Shown in pieces: positions 49,895 to 58,876 of a stretch of 64,000 nucleotides of DNA (position 1 is the stretch's first letter; the number at the start of each line of letters is the position of its first letter). The stretch comes from Desulfobacteraceae bacterium (GTDB lineage Bacteria > Desulfobacterota > Desulfobacteria > Desulfobacterales > JAABSP01), in NCBI GenBank assembly GCA_011390345.1, contig JAABSP010000015.1, positions 1 through 64,000 of the forward strand, written 5' to 3'. The translations under genes were made by a program, and so were the position numbers. The notes beneath the pieces are model-generated. The model had not been told where the DNA came from and searched no databases. It saw only the letters and a list, made by a program, of their open reading frames with translations.

Positions 49895-52800
49895 TTACTG
49901 GGGTCCCTGGCGAAGTTCTTCAAGCGCGGGCCGGATATCGGAAAGGGCCACGGCGATCCCTTCCATGACATCGGAAAGATCGGTCCGGCCCTCCTTTGCC
50001 GCGTTTTCGGCCTCCTGGCACAGGTCCGCCAGGGCAGACGCGCCGAAGTTGCGGGCGTTGGACTTGAGGGTGTGAACCGACCGGCGCAGGGTTTCCGGGT
50101 CGCTTTTGTCCATCGCGTCGAGCGCCTGCTTTTGAAGCTTGACCGCGTCTTTCAGAAAATCATCGATCAACTTGGGCAGCATTATGGCCGCTTTCTTTCC
50201 CAGCATGGCGTTGAGCCGCTTTATCGCGGAAGGATCGAGAACCGCGCTACAGGAGAGGGCCGACGCGGGCAGTACAGATGCCGCGGCCGGACCGGGCGCC
50301 GGCTGAACCGGGGGGCTGGCCGCGGTTTTGGGCTTGCACATGCGCAGTGCCCGGACCAGCTCGCCCACCTTGAAAGGCTTGCTGACATAATCATCCATCC
50401 CCGCGGCAAGGCAGATCTCCCGGTCTCCCTGGAGCGCGTTGGCCGTCATGGCGATAATGCGGGGCTGGGCATCTGCGCGAAACTGCCGGCGGATCGTTCG
50501 GGTGGCTTCCAGTCCGTCCATCTCCGGCATCTGAATATCCATCAGGATGACATCGTACGGCTGCCGGCCCACGGCCTCCACGGCCTCGATGCCGTTGCCG
50601 GCGATATCTCCCATGTACCCGAGCCGCTCCAGAGTCAAAAGCGCGAGTTGCTGATTGATCGAGTTGTCCTCCGCTATCAGTATCCGCAAGCGGTGTGTTT
50701 GTCCCATGGTTTCATCGTATGCCGATTCCCCCGGCTCCGCGCGATCTGCCCGGAACGCGCCCTCTTTCATGAAGACCTTGACCAGGGTGTTGTACAACTG
50801 GGACTGCTTGACCGGCTTGACCAGCCATGCGTCGAAATCCTTTCGCGACTCCTCCTTGGCGATCATGCCGGCCGAGGACATCATGATCAGAGGCAGTTTC
50901 TGCGTCTGCTCCCGCTGGTGAATCGCCTCGGCCAGTTGGATGCCGTCCATCTCCGGCATGTCCAGGTCCAGGATGGCCAGATCATAGGGTTTTCCCGATG
51001 CGATCGCTTCCAGGGCCTCGGCCCCCGATGAGACGAGTTCCGATTCCATGCCCCAGGATGTGGTCTGGCGCAGCAGGATCTCCCGATTGAGGGCGTTGTC
51101 GTCCACGATCAGAACCTTGCGATCGTTCAGCTTCGGCTGATCCGAAACCAGGTAGATGGGCCGGGACCGGATGCCTTCAACGGCTCGGATGGAAAAGGAG
51201 AAGGTGGTTCCCTGACCCACCCGGCTCTCCACCCACATGCGGCCCCCCATGATCTCTGAAAGCCGCTGGGAGATCACCAGCCCCAGGCCGGTGCCGCCGT
51301 ATCGTCTCGACGTGGAGGCGTCCACCTGGCTGAAAGACTTGAAGAGCCGGTTCATCCGGTCTTCGGGAATGCCGATGCCGGTGTCCCGAATGGTAAATTC
51401 CAGCTCATACTGCTTCGGACCTGCCCCCTCGGAATTTTCCGCCCCTGCCTGGGACGCCTTGACCGCCACCAGCACATCTCCCTTTTCGGTGAACTTGACC
51501 GCGTTGCCCAGCAGGTTGAGCAGAATCTGGCGCAGGCGGGTCTCATCTCCCAGGATGGCCGGGGGCACGTCAGGATCGATCATACATGCCAGCTCCAGCC
51601 CCTTCTCGTCGGCTTTTACCGCCACCAGCTCGATGGCCGATTCAACGCACTCCTGGGGGCTGAAGGGCGCGTTTTCCAGTTCCAGGTGGCCCGCCTCGAT
51701 CTTGGAGAAATCGAGGATGTCATTGATTATGGTCAGGAGGGATTCCCCGCTGTTGCGGATGTTTTCCGCGAAGATCCGCTGCTCGTCGGTCATCTTCGTG
51801 TCCAGCAGCAGGCTGGTCATGCCGATCACGCCGTTCATGGGGGTGCGGATCTCATGGCTCATGGTGGCCAGAAATGCGCTCTTGGAGCGGTTGGCTATCT
51901 CGGCCTCCTCCTTGGCCTCGGCCAGCTCCCGGGTGCGCTCGCCCACCAGATCCTCCAGGTGGAGCTGATGCTGCTTCAGATCGGTGATGTTTTCATGCAT
52001 GATCGCGAAATTGAGAATCTTTCCGTTCTTGTCCCGGATGGGATAAAAACAGCTTCTTATCCAGACCTCCCTCTTCTCCTCGACACCTTCGCTTCCGTTG
52101 ACCTGATATCTGCTTTCGATGCCGTGGATGGTCCGCCCCCCCCGGACCTCTTCCAGATACGGGATCAGTCCCATCTTTTCCACCTGCCGGTTTTTGAAAA
52201 GATCGATACCGATCATCCGGTCCCCGGGAACCCCGAACAACTGTTCGGACGCGGCATTGATTTCCTTCAGGATTCCCTCCTCCGAATAGATCTGAATACT
52301 GATGGGGGACTGCTCGATGATCGTCCGAAGCCGGCTTTCGCTATCCTTCAGCGCCTGCTCCGCGGCCTTGCGAACCTCGACGTGCTCCCGCAGATTGGAA
52401 ACCATCCGCGTGAAGGCCCTGCCCACCGCGGTCAGAGATTGATTCATGCTGTTGAAGGCCTGGGCCAGCATCTGAAGTTCGCCCGTGGCCTTGATCCGGA
52501 TCGGTTCGCTTTGGAACGCGAAGCCGACGGTCAGGTCCCCGGCCTCCACCGCGCCCATGGAATCGGTAAGCCGGGGCAGATCCTCCTGTGTCAGGCGGGT
52601 GGCAGCAGCCGTGATGGCCATCATGGGCATGGCGATCTTTTCGGCCAGGAGCCAGGCCACGCAGCCGCCGAAGAGCGCGGTCATGAAGGCCACCAGAATG
52701 AACATGTGGATCATCTTCTGATAACCGTCCGAAAACGGCTGAAGAAAGCCTTTGATCTCATCCTCGAAGACGGTGGCGCCAATGACCCAGTCCCACGGTT

Positions 52801-53824
52801 TGTAATAGGAGATCCGGGTAATCACGCCGTGAGGGGCCATGTTCTTCTGATCCTCGATGCGGTAGCGCTGGGTCTCATATTGGCCCGGTTCGAGGGCGAG
52901 GGCCTTTGCGATGATCGATCGGATGTACAGGTTTCCGTCGTAGTCGGTGGCGTCCCAAACGCTCAGGTCGTCCAGGAGGCCGTCTTTTGAGATGATATAC
53001 CTGCCCCGGTTCTGTCCCGCGCCTCCCATGATGAAGACGGAGCCCGATTCTCCGATCCGCACCCGCATGATGGCCTCGCGCAGGGCCCGGATATTCTCCT
53101 GCCGCACCCCCACATATAGGACCCCCACCAGCTCGCCGGCCTGGTCCAGAATCGGCTCGTATGCAGTGACGTACCAGTCATTGACCACATAGGCATTGCC
53201 ATGATAGGTTTCCCCCTTCATGATAGTGGAAACCACCGGGTTTGCCGATCCATCCGGATTGACGGCCGGGATGAAGGTCCCGATGGCCCGGCTCTTATCC
53301 AATTTTTCCACATTGGTTCCCACGCGCAGCAGATCTCCGGCCTCGTTCATCCGCTGAAAGATCGTGGCGGTTCCGCCCACCAGGCGCTTGACCTCGTCAA
53401 CTACGGCCGTTTCCACATCCATCCGCGCATTCTGGCCGAGCCAATGGCCCCCGATCATCATCTTTGGCAGCAGGACATGCTTCTTCTCCAGGGAAAACTG
53501 GTTGATCGTCTCCCATTGAACCATCTCGTCGGAGATCTGAACCCCGCCCCTGTTATCGAGAACATATCGGGCCACGTTCAGATCATGGATCACCTTCTGC
53601 CGGATCGATTCATCCTGGGACGCGATCAGGTTGTAGACGCTTTCCGCGATATGGGCAAGATCCGCGTCGATCAGCTTTTCCGCTTCGATCCGGGCGTGCC
53701 GGGTGAGCAGGTCCCCCTGCCAGACGGCCAGGGCCACCATGAAGAGAGTGGTGAGCAGAATGCCGCCGATCCCGATACAGAGCAGCTTGTACTTGATCTT
53801 GATGCCGTCGAACCATTTGATCAT
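49895..53824 (-). CDS. Hybrid histidine kinase: Cache-HAMP-PAS-HisKA-HATPase-REC-REC-HPt
   Basis: 1309 aa. TM1 about 13-33; a large periplasmic Cache-like region to about 365 (VGTNVEKLDKSRAIGTFIPA, YEPILDQAGELVGVLYVG); TM2 about 370-392; HAMP to about 470; PAS about 505-625. HisKA TMSHEIRTPMNG; HATPase_c with DTGIGIP and GTGLGL. Two receivers: the first with LAILDLDMPEMDG, the second with LMDIQMPEMDG. The C-terminal HPt has SVHTLKSNARNFG. The C-terminal third closely resembles the next kinase in the operon. The start overlaps the stop of the receiver-cyclase by 4 bp, so these are co-translated, and the cyclase protein is a candidate phosphate acceptor. Confidence 0.94.
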   Translation of the reverse strand: MIKWFDGIKIKYKLLCIGIGGILLTTLFMVALAVWQGDLLTRHARIEAEKLIDADLAHIAESVYNLIASQDESIRQKVIHDLNVARYVLDNRGGVQISDEMVQWETINQFSLEKKHVLLPKMMIGGHWLGQNARMDVETAVVDEVKRLVGGTATIFQRMNEAGDLLRVGTNVEKLDKSRAIGTFIPAVNPDGSANPVVSTIMKGETYHGNAYVVNDWYVTAYEPILDQAGELVGVLYVGVRQENIRALREAIMRVRIGESGSVFIMGGAGQNRGRYIISKDGLLDDLSVWDATDYDGNLYIRSIIAKALALEPGQYETQRYRIEDQKNMAPHGVITRISYYKPWDWVIGATVFEDEIKGFLQPFSDGYQKMIHMFILVAFMTALFGGCVAWLLAEKIAMPMMAITAAATRLTQEDLPRLTDSMGAVEAGDLTVGFAFQSEPIRIKATGELQMLAQAFNSMNQSLTAVGRAFTRMVSNLREHVEVRKAAEQALKDSESRLRTIIEQSPISIQIYSEEGILKEINAASEQLFGVPGDRMIGIDLFKNRQVEKMGLIPYLEEVRGGRTIHGIESRYQVNGSEGVEEKREVWIRSCFYPIRDKNGKILNFAIMHENITDLKQHQLHLEDLVGERTRELAEAKEEAEIANRSKSAFLATMSHEIRTPMNGVIGMTSLLLDTKMTDEQRIFAENIRNSGESLLTIINDILDFSKIEAGHLELENAPFSPQECVESAIELVAVKADEKGLELACMIDPDVPPAILGDETRLRQILLNLLGNAVKFTEKGDVLVAVKASQAGAENSEGAGPKQYELEFTIRDTGIGIPEDRMNRLFKSFSQVDASTSRRYGGTGLGLVISQRLSEIMGGRMWVESRVGQGTTFSFSIRAVEGIRSRPIYLVSDQPKLNDRKVLIVDDNALNREILLRQTTSWGMESELVSSGAEALEAIASGKPYDLAILDLDMPEMDGIQLAEAIHQREQTQKLPLIMMSSAGMIAKEESRKDFDAWLVKPVKQSQLYNTLVKVFMKEGAFRADRAEPGESAYDETMGQTHRLRILIAEDNSINQQLALLTLERLGYMGDIAGNGIEAVEAVGRQPYDVILMDIQMPEMDGLEATRTIRRQFRADAQPRIIAMTANALQGDREICLAAGMDDYVSKPFKVGELVRALRMCKPKTAASPPVQPAPGPAAASVLPASALSCSAVLDPSAIKRLNAMLGKKAAIMLPKLIDDFLKDAVKLQKQALDAMDKSDPETLRRSVHTLKSNARNFGASALADLCQEAENAAKEGRTDLSDVMEGIAVALSDIRPALEELRQGPQ

Positions 53825-55287
53825 TTCCCATCCCCCTTTTTATCCTTCAACAGCCAAGTCTCCATCTCCCCTTTTCCCTTTATATCGATAATCCCCCGGC
53901 TTTCGAACCTGTATCGATCCTTCAACTGCTCGTATATCTCAGAAGAGACATGGATGGCCCCCGGAATCCCGTGGGATTCCATCCGGCTGGCGATGTTGAC
54001 CGTATTCCCCCACAGGTCATAGCTGAACTTATGGGTTCCGATGATCCCCGCGACCACTGGGCCCGTATGGATTCCGATCCGGATGGCAAGCGAGTGGCCG
54101 TGTTCGACCTTCCAATGGGAGATGGCCATCATCACTTCAAGGGCAAGATCCGCGACCGCTTCGGCATGATCGGGCCTTGGGATAGGAAGTCCGCCCACCA
54201 CCATGTAGGCGTCGCCGATGGTCTTGATCTTCTCCAGTCCGTTGCGGCTTGCGGCACAGTCGAACATCGAAAAGATCTCGTTGAGCAGATTGACCAGCTC
54301 GATGGGCGGAATCCCTCCGGCCAGCTCGGTGAAGCCCACCAGATCCGCGAACATGACGGTGACATCATCGAAAGAGTCTGCAATGATCTCCTCCTTCTGC
54401 TTGAGCCGGTCAAGGATCGGCTTGGGCAGGATGTTCAGCAGCAGTTGCTCCGATTTCCGGCGCTCCTCCTGGATGTTTTTTAAATAGGCCCGCTCCTGAT
54501 CGTGCATCCGCTTGACCGCAAGGGAGGCATTCACCCGGGCGTGGAGGATCGCGGGTTCAAAAGGCTTGCAGATAAAATCAGCGGCCCCGGTTTCGATGCA
54601 CCGCACAAGGCTTTCCATGTCATTCTCTCCGGAGACCACGATCACCGGGATATGATCGGTTCGGCCATCGGATTTCATCCGCTCCAGAACTTCAAAGCCG
54701 TTCATCTCCGGCATCACCAGGTCCAGAAAGACGAGATCGTAGGACCCGGTCTCGATCATTTTCCACGCCTCTTTTCCGTTCTCCGCCTCCGCAACAATAT
54801 AGCCCTTATCCTCCAGGCAGGTTGTCAGCAGGGTCCGGTAGAGGGTGTCATCGTCCACCACCAGCAGGGTTCCTGTGGTCTTTCTTTTTTGATCATCGCC
54901 CCGGGTTAGGGGATAAAGGATATTTTGGATGCGGGTACAGAGCATAATCGGATCACAGGGTTTTGTCATATAATCGACCGCGCCCATCCGGAGGCATTGA
55001 ACGATGTTTTCCTGATCCATCTCCCCGGAGGTGACGATCACCGGAAGATGGCGGAGCCTTTTTTCCGACTTCATCCGGGTCAACACTTCAAAACCATCCA
55101 TCACCGGCATCAGAAGATCGAGCAGCACCAGATCAAAGGACTCTTCCCGCAGAATCTTCAGGCCGATCATCCCATCTTCTGCCTCATGGACAATATATCC
55201 GTTCTCTTCAAGACATGCCGCCATCAAGGTTCTGTTGATGCTGTCGTCATCGATGATCAGGATACGATGCTTGTCACACTGCACCAT
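53821..55287 (-). CDS. Two-receiver class III adenylate/guanylate cyclase
   Basis: 488 aa. Receiver 1 (1-125, D57 in LLDLLMPVMDG) and receiver 2 (about 138-260, FLDLVMPEMNG) precede a coiled coil and a class III cyclase domain (about 295-480). Cyclase motifs: metal-binding VMFADLVGFTELAGG, IKTIGDAYMVVGG with the second Asp, and the transition-state region LWGNTVNIASRME. The substrate-specifying lysine lies in KIKTIGDAY. Product is probably cAMP. It is the first gene of the operon with the two hybrid kinases, whose HPt domains could phosphorylate its receivers, linking periplasmic signals to a cyclic nucleotide. Confidence 0.93.
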   Translation of the reverse strand: MVQCDKHRILIIDDDSINRTLMAACLEENGYIVHEAEDGMIGLKILREESFDLVLLDLLMPVMDGFEVLTRMKSEKRLRHLPVIVTSGEMDQENIVQCLRMGAVDYMTKPCDPIMLCTRIQNILYPLTRGDDQKRKTTGTLLVVDDDTLYRTLLTTCLEDKGYIVAEAENGKEAWKMIETGSYDLVFLDLVMPEMNGFEVLERMKSDGRTDHIPVIVVSGENDMESLVRCIETGAADFICKPFEPAILHARVNASLAVKRMHDQERAYLKNIQEERRKSEQLLLNILPKPILDRLKQKEEIIADSFDDVTVMFADLVGFTELAGGIPPIELVNLLNEIFSMFDCAASRNGLEKIKTIGDAYMVVGGLPIPRPDHAEAVADLALEVMMAISHWKVEHGHSLAIRIGIHTGPVVAGIIGTHKFSYDLWGNTVNIASRMESHGIPGAIHVSSEIYEQLKDRYRFESRGIIDIKGKGEMETWLLKDKKGDGK

Positions 55288-55606
55288 CTCTCTCCTTTAG
55301 ATATGAAATGGCCGTAAAGGCCCTCCATTTCAATTTTTTTGAAACGAGATTTTGAAACCAGATATGGATGTGGATCATTTGGGGGAATAGCAGGGCTGGC
55401 TTCAAAGAGCAGAACGAGGAGAGTGGAAAGGATGGAATGAAAAGGCATCCGTTCTCCGGTGAAAGTCCGCAGTGACAGATTCATTTTACCTCAGGGGCAT
55501 CCTTTCTCTGAATTGAAGCCGGAATTGCAAAAGGTGCTTTTTTTACAGCATCACTGTAATTGAAAAAAGATTTTCTGTCAATATTAGGGGGATAATGGGA
55601 TGAAAA
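55288..55606. other. Leader of the cyclase-kinase operon
   Basis: No gene seen. GAAATGG-CCGTAAAGGCCCT-CCATTTC (about 55306-55332) is an inverted repeat around an inner GGCC pair, followed by a T-run on the plus strand and lying in the minus-strand leader 20 bp upstream of the cyclase start. The rest is AT-rich and probably holds the operon promoter. Confidence 0.5.
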
Positions 55607-55750
55607 TCAGAGGAGTCGGTGGTGATGAGCTGTCAAAACGATTCCCTGCAGCCCAGCTCAAAAGCTCTTTGCACCAGATCGACGGCAGAGATATGGCTGC
55701 AGGTATAATATTCACATGTGTGGCAGTGCATTTGGATCAGTATGGGTTTA
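55607..55750 (-). pseudogene. PHP-domain N-terminal remnant with frameshift
   Basis: The minus strand reads ILIQMHCHTCEYYTCSHISA then VDLVQRAFELG, and after a one-base shift LQGIVLTAHHHRLL-stop (TGA 55607-55609). HCHTCEYSPCS-like and GIVLTDHH-like segments are the first two metal-binding motifs of PHP phosphoesterases. The Asp of the second motif is Ala here and the remaining about 170 residues are absent. It abuts the end of the YihY gene (stop at 55748). Confidence 0.6.
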
Positions 55751-56722
55751 TCTGGCCCCTCCCAAGGTATCTGCCATATCCGCACCCCGCTGGCCCATGG
55801 GCTCTTCTTCTCCCTTAGTGCTGTCTGCCTTTGTCTGATGCTCCAGCTCCGCATTCAACTCCGCGCCGAGCAGCACCGCATACGCGCTCAAAAAGAACCA
55901 GAGAAGCAAAATGATGATCGCGCCGATGGAGCCGTAGATTTCATTGTAATTTCCGAAATTGGAGACATAAAAGGAGAATGCGATGGAGCCTATGATCCAG
56001 AGCAGGGTGGCAAAAATCGCCCCGAAACTGATCCATCTCCATTTGGCAGGGGAACGATCCGGGGCATATCGGTAGATCACCCCCAGTGCCAGAATGATCA
56101 GCAGAGCCAGCAGGGGCCACCGGCCCATGGAGATGGCGAACCGCAGGGAATCGGGCAGCCCGAAAACCCCCAGCAGCGCAGGCAGCGCAGTCACCGCTAC
56201 CAGAGAGACCAGGCCGAAGACAATCGCCCCAAGCGTCAGCAGCAATGCCAGCCCCGTCAGTTTGAGAAAAGATCTCTCTTCCTTCTCGTTGTAGGCGATG
56301 TTCAGCGCGGTCATAAGCGCCTTCATCCCCCTGGTGGCACTCCAGAGGGAGACCAGAATTCCCATAATGATCCCGATGCCCAGCGCGCCGCCGGAGCTGG
56401 TGACAACAGAGCGGAATTGATCCTGGATGATCTCGTAGGCCTGCTGTGGGGCCAGCCGGCTGATGGCTTCGAGATGGGAGGTCAGTTGTTCGGGATCAAA
56501 GACCATCCCATAGATGGAGACAGCCGCGGCCAGCGCGGGAAAGATGGCCAGAAACCAGAAAAACGCGACGCCGGAGGAGATCAGGGAGAGGTTGTCATTG
56601 CTGTTGTTCTCCTTTACCCGCACAAAAACGTCCTTCCAGCCGAGCTTGGAAATTTCGAGGGGCTTTTGGGCATTTCTTCCCCGATCTGTATCTGTAGGTT
56701 CCCTGGTGACTTTTTTAGACAT
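55748..56722 (-). CDS. YihY/BrkB-family inner-membrane protein
   Basis: 324 aa. A charged N-terminus is followed by the family core: DNLSLISSGVAFFWFLAIFPALAAAVSIYG, the conserved NIAYNEKEERSFLKLTG segment, SLWSATRGMKALMTALN, and four more hydrophobic helices ending in LWFFLSAYAVLLGAELNAELEHQ. About six membrane spans. Function unknown; it was once misannotated as ribonuclease BN. SD AAGGAGATTT. It appears monocistronic. Confidence 0.93.
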   Translation of the reverse strand: MSKKVTREPTDTDRGRNAQKPLEISKLGWKDVFVRVKENNSNDNLSLISSGVAFFWFLAIFPALAAAVSIYGMVFDPEQLTSHLEAISRLAPQQAYEIIQDQFRSVVTSSGGALGIGIIMGILVSLWSATRGMKALMTALNIAYNEKEERSFLKLTGLALLLTLGAIVFGLVSLVAVTALPALLGVFGLPDSLRFAISMGRWPLLALLIILALGVIYRYAPDRSPAKWRWISFGAIFATLLWIIGSIAFSFYVSNFGNYNEIYGSIGAIIILLLWFFLSAYAVLLGAELNAELEHQTKADSTKGEEEPMGQRGADMADTLGGAR

Positions 56723-56889
56723 GGAAAATCTCCTTTTCCCTCTTTGATTTTCTTCAAGGAGCCGGTTTTTCCATCCGGTTTTTTCCTGAAGATGATGAGA
56801 AACTCATCTTCTATAAATAACCTCTCCTTCCGCTTCGACAAAATGGGGTCAATTGCTTATTTTGAGAGATTACAGCACGGATATCGTTA

Positions 56890-57231
56890 CTATCGGGAAG
56901 GAAAAGGAGAGTCGGAATGGAGCGCCTCAGCAATGACCCGGCTCAACACCCGCTGATCCACCAGGCTTAGGTGATGCCGGGCGATCTCCCGGTTCTGTTC
57001 GGAATGGGCCCGTAAATGATTTCGAATGGCCACGGATGCGCTGGATCGGACCGCCTTGGTCAGGGACCGGGTAGAATTGGCAAGCTCCTCCCAGGTGCGG
57101 GATTCGAGATAGGGGACCAGGAGCAGTTCCACCACGACCGCAAGCAGAAGGAGGACCGGCAGCAGCGCGGCAAGAAAGGAGAAGAAGATGCGAGAGCGAA
57201 AGGATCGGCCGCTAAATTTTGACTTCATCAT
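56890..57231 (-). pseudogene. Truncated Cache-type sensor kinase N-terminus
   Basis: 113 codons. A hydrophobic segment (about 14-40) is followed by TWEELANSTRSLTKAVRSSA and IRNHLRAHSEQNREIARHH, which matches the start of the periplasmic Cache region of the kinase at 46767-49880 (TADAAIKNYLRAVAENNLALVRHY). The frame ends shortly after, before the ligand-binding core, second membrane helix or kinase. It overlaps the end of the GrpB gene by 20 bp. It is likely a gene remnant, although a short membrane peptide could still be made. Confidence 0.65.
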
Positions 57232-57757
57232 CCTTCCCGTACTGCTCCACCGTCAGCAGATCCTGAATAAAAGCATGTTTGGCTGCCGTATAGGATCTCC
57301 GATCCCGGGAGAATCGGTTTCGAAGATCCCTTTTCAGGGCCGCATATCTGTCCCGAATCCGCTGATCATGGCAAAGCATATCCCGGAAACAGAGGTAATT
57401 TTTCCACTGGATGGATTGGTATTCCACAATATGGAGATGAATGGTTCGAACCTCCGGCGAAGACTCCCTGACAAAGAGATGGCCGCCGCTCTCTTCGGAA
57501 TACCCGCGATGGATATAGCCGTTTTCCGTAAAACGACCAACGATCTGGGGGATTCCATCCCAGCCCGATACAGCAGCGGCAATATCGATGATCGGCTTGG
57601 CCGGCAGGCCCGGAACCGCCGTGCTTCCCACATGCTGAACGTCAATGAGGAGGTCTTCGGCGATCTCTCGAAGTTCTTTGCAGATCTCTGCGGCAAGATC
57701 GGCCCAATGGGGTTGATGATCAATCACCTGAACTGTATTTCTTTTGAGTCCGATCAT
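57212..57757 (-). CDS. GrpB/UPF0157 family protein
   Basis: 181 aa from the ATG at 57757; a more upstream ATG at 57799 lies inside the mrr gene and has no SD. It shows the family signature VQHVGSTAVPGLPAKPIIDI near residue 55, then VRTIHLHIVE and a C-terminal helix with YTAAKHAFIQ. The fold belongs to the nucleotidyltransferase superfamily: GS with DI resembles the GSxxxxxxxxDxD pattern. Substrate unknown. It directly follows mrr on the same strand with its start inside the mrr end region. Confidence 0.9.
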   Translation of the reverse strand: MIGLKRNTVQVIDHQPHWADLAAEICKELREIAEDLLIDVQHVGSTAVPGLPAKPIIDIAAAVSGWDGIPQIVGRFTENGYIHRGYSEESGGHLFVRESSPEVRTIHLHIVEYQSIQWKNYLCFRDMLCHDQRIRDRYAALKRDLRNRFSRDRRSYTAAKHAFIQDLLTVEQYGKDDEVKI

Positions 57758-57780
57758 TCCCAGCACTTGATCCCCCTGTT

Positions 57781-58656
57781 TTACAAATTCGAAAACCAAT
57801 TCTTGTCAACAACAACCTTTTCGACGATTTCCGTTCTTACCCCGAGTTGAAATTCCTTCAATTTTTCCGTAAGCTGCTCACCATCCACGAGATCGATTGG
57901 CGGAGCACCGTCACGGGTTGCCTCCTTTACGGCAGCCGGGGTAAAAGTTCCTGTGGTGATGAATAAACCTTTATCCGCCCTGCCGACCATTGCACCCCTG
58001 AAGTCTCTGATATCACCCGCTGATACCGATCCCTGATACCTTTTGCATTGAAAAATCACATGAAAACTCATGAAGCCGTGGATTCGGGCAATCCCTTTGC
58101 CATCAATTCCCCCGTCCCCGGTTCGACCCGTAACCTCTACCTGAATAAAACCGGATTCCCTCAACAGACGTTGGGTCAGCCGTTCAAAAGCATCCGGAGA
58201 AATTCCTCTGGTTAAAATATGATGAATTTCTTCTCGCCACTCTTCAATTTCCGGAGCATCACTGTCATTTAATTCGATTTGATCATATTTTTGTTTTCGG
58301 TTTTTCTGTCTTGATCCGGCCTCATAATCTTCTTTAACCTTTTTCAAAACATCTTGAGGGTCAACTTTCTTCTTTTTCTTTGCCAAACTTGTTAACGCCC
58401 AAATTCCTCGACTTGAATTTTCGAGAAACCCATATTTTTTTAAATATGTCCTTGCCCATGCAAGTCGATAAGCGACTTCTGTCTGATTACTTTTCTCCGG
58501 ACTGTGCAAAATCGAAGCAATTTCTTCTTCTATCTTTTCGATTTCCAGAACCTTTTCACAGATTTCATCAACAGAGCCGGAGCCTCCGAGCTGAAAGAGT
58601 GCTTTTAATAGGGGGTTCATCAATGAATAGAATGTTGGAATTTGATTATTCAACAT
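57781..58656 (-). CDS. mrr: Mrr-family restriction endonuclease
   Basis: 291 aa with SD AGGAAATC. Residues about 8-95 are the winged-helix Mrr N-terminal domain (LLKALFQLGG...LAWARTYLKKYGFLENSSRGIWALT). A Lys-rich linker follows. Residues about 155-280 are the PD-(D/E)XK catalytic domain with D185 in GDGGIDGKG and Q203-C-K205 in IFQCKRY. Mrr cleaves DNA carrying methylated bases. The gene is visibly more AT-rich than its neighbours, with long A/T runs at 58380-58560, which suggests acquisition by transfer. No methyltransferase is nearby, consistent with a type IV enzyme. Confidence 0.92.
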   Translation of the reverse strand: MLNNQIPTFYSLMNPLLKALFQLGGSGSVDEICEKVLEIEKIEEEIASILHSPEKSNQTEVAYRLAWARTYLKKYGFLENSSRGIWALTSLAKKKKKVDPQDVLKKVKEDYEAGSRQKNRKQKYDQIELNDSDAPEIEEWREEIHHILTRGISPDAFERLTQRLLRESGFIQVEVTGRTGDGGIDGKGIARIHGFMSFHVIFQCKRYQGSVSAGDIRDFRGAMVGRADKGLFITTGTFTPAAVKEATRDGAPPIDLVDGEQLTEKLKEFQLGVRTEIVEKVVVDKNWFSNL

Positions 58657-58876
58657 GATTTCCTGTTTTTATCACAAAATAATAGAAGAGGATATTTCGA
58701 AAATCAACAGATAACATCTTTTTATGGCATAAAGAATTATAACCAGATCATGTTTTATATCCTTTAATACAATCGATTTCGTTTGTAAAGTGTTTTCAAG
58801 ACTTTTAAATCCTATTGAAGGTGGGGGGCCGAGGAGATCAATCGGGGGGTTCAGGAGATGGATCAGGTGGTTCAGC

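Noticed and set aside
55600-55818. 72-codon plus-strand ORF starting MKIRGVGGDELSKRF
   Set aside because: The opposite strand explains the sequence better as a PHP remnant and the end of the YihY gene.
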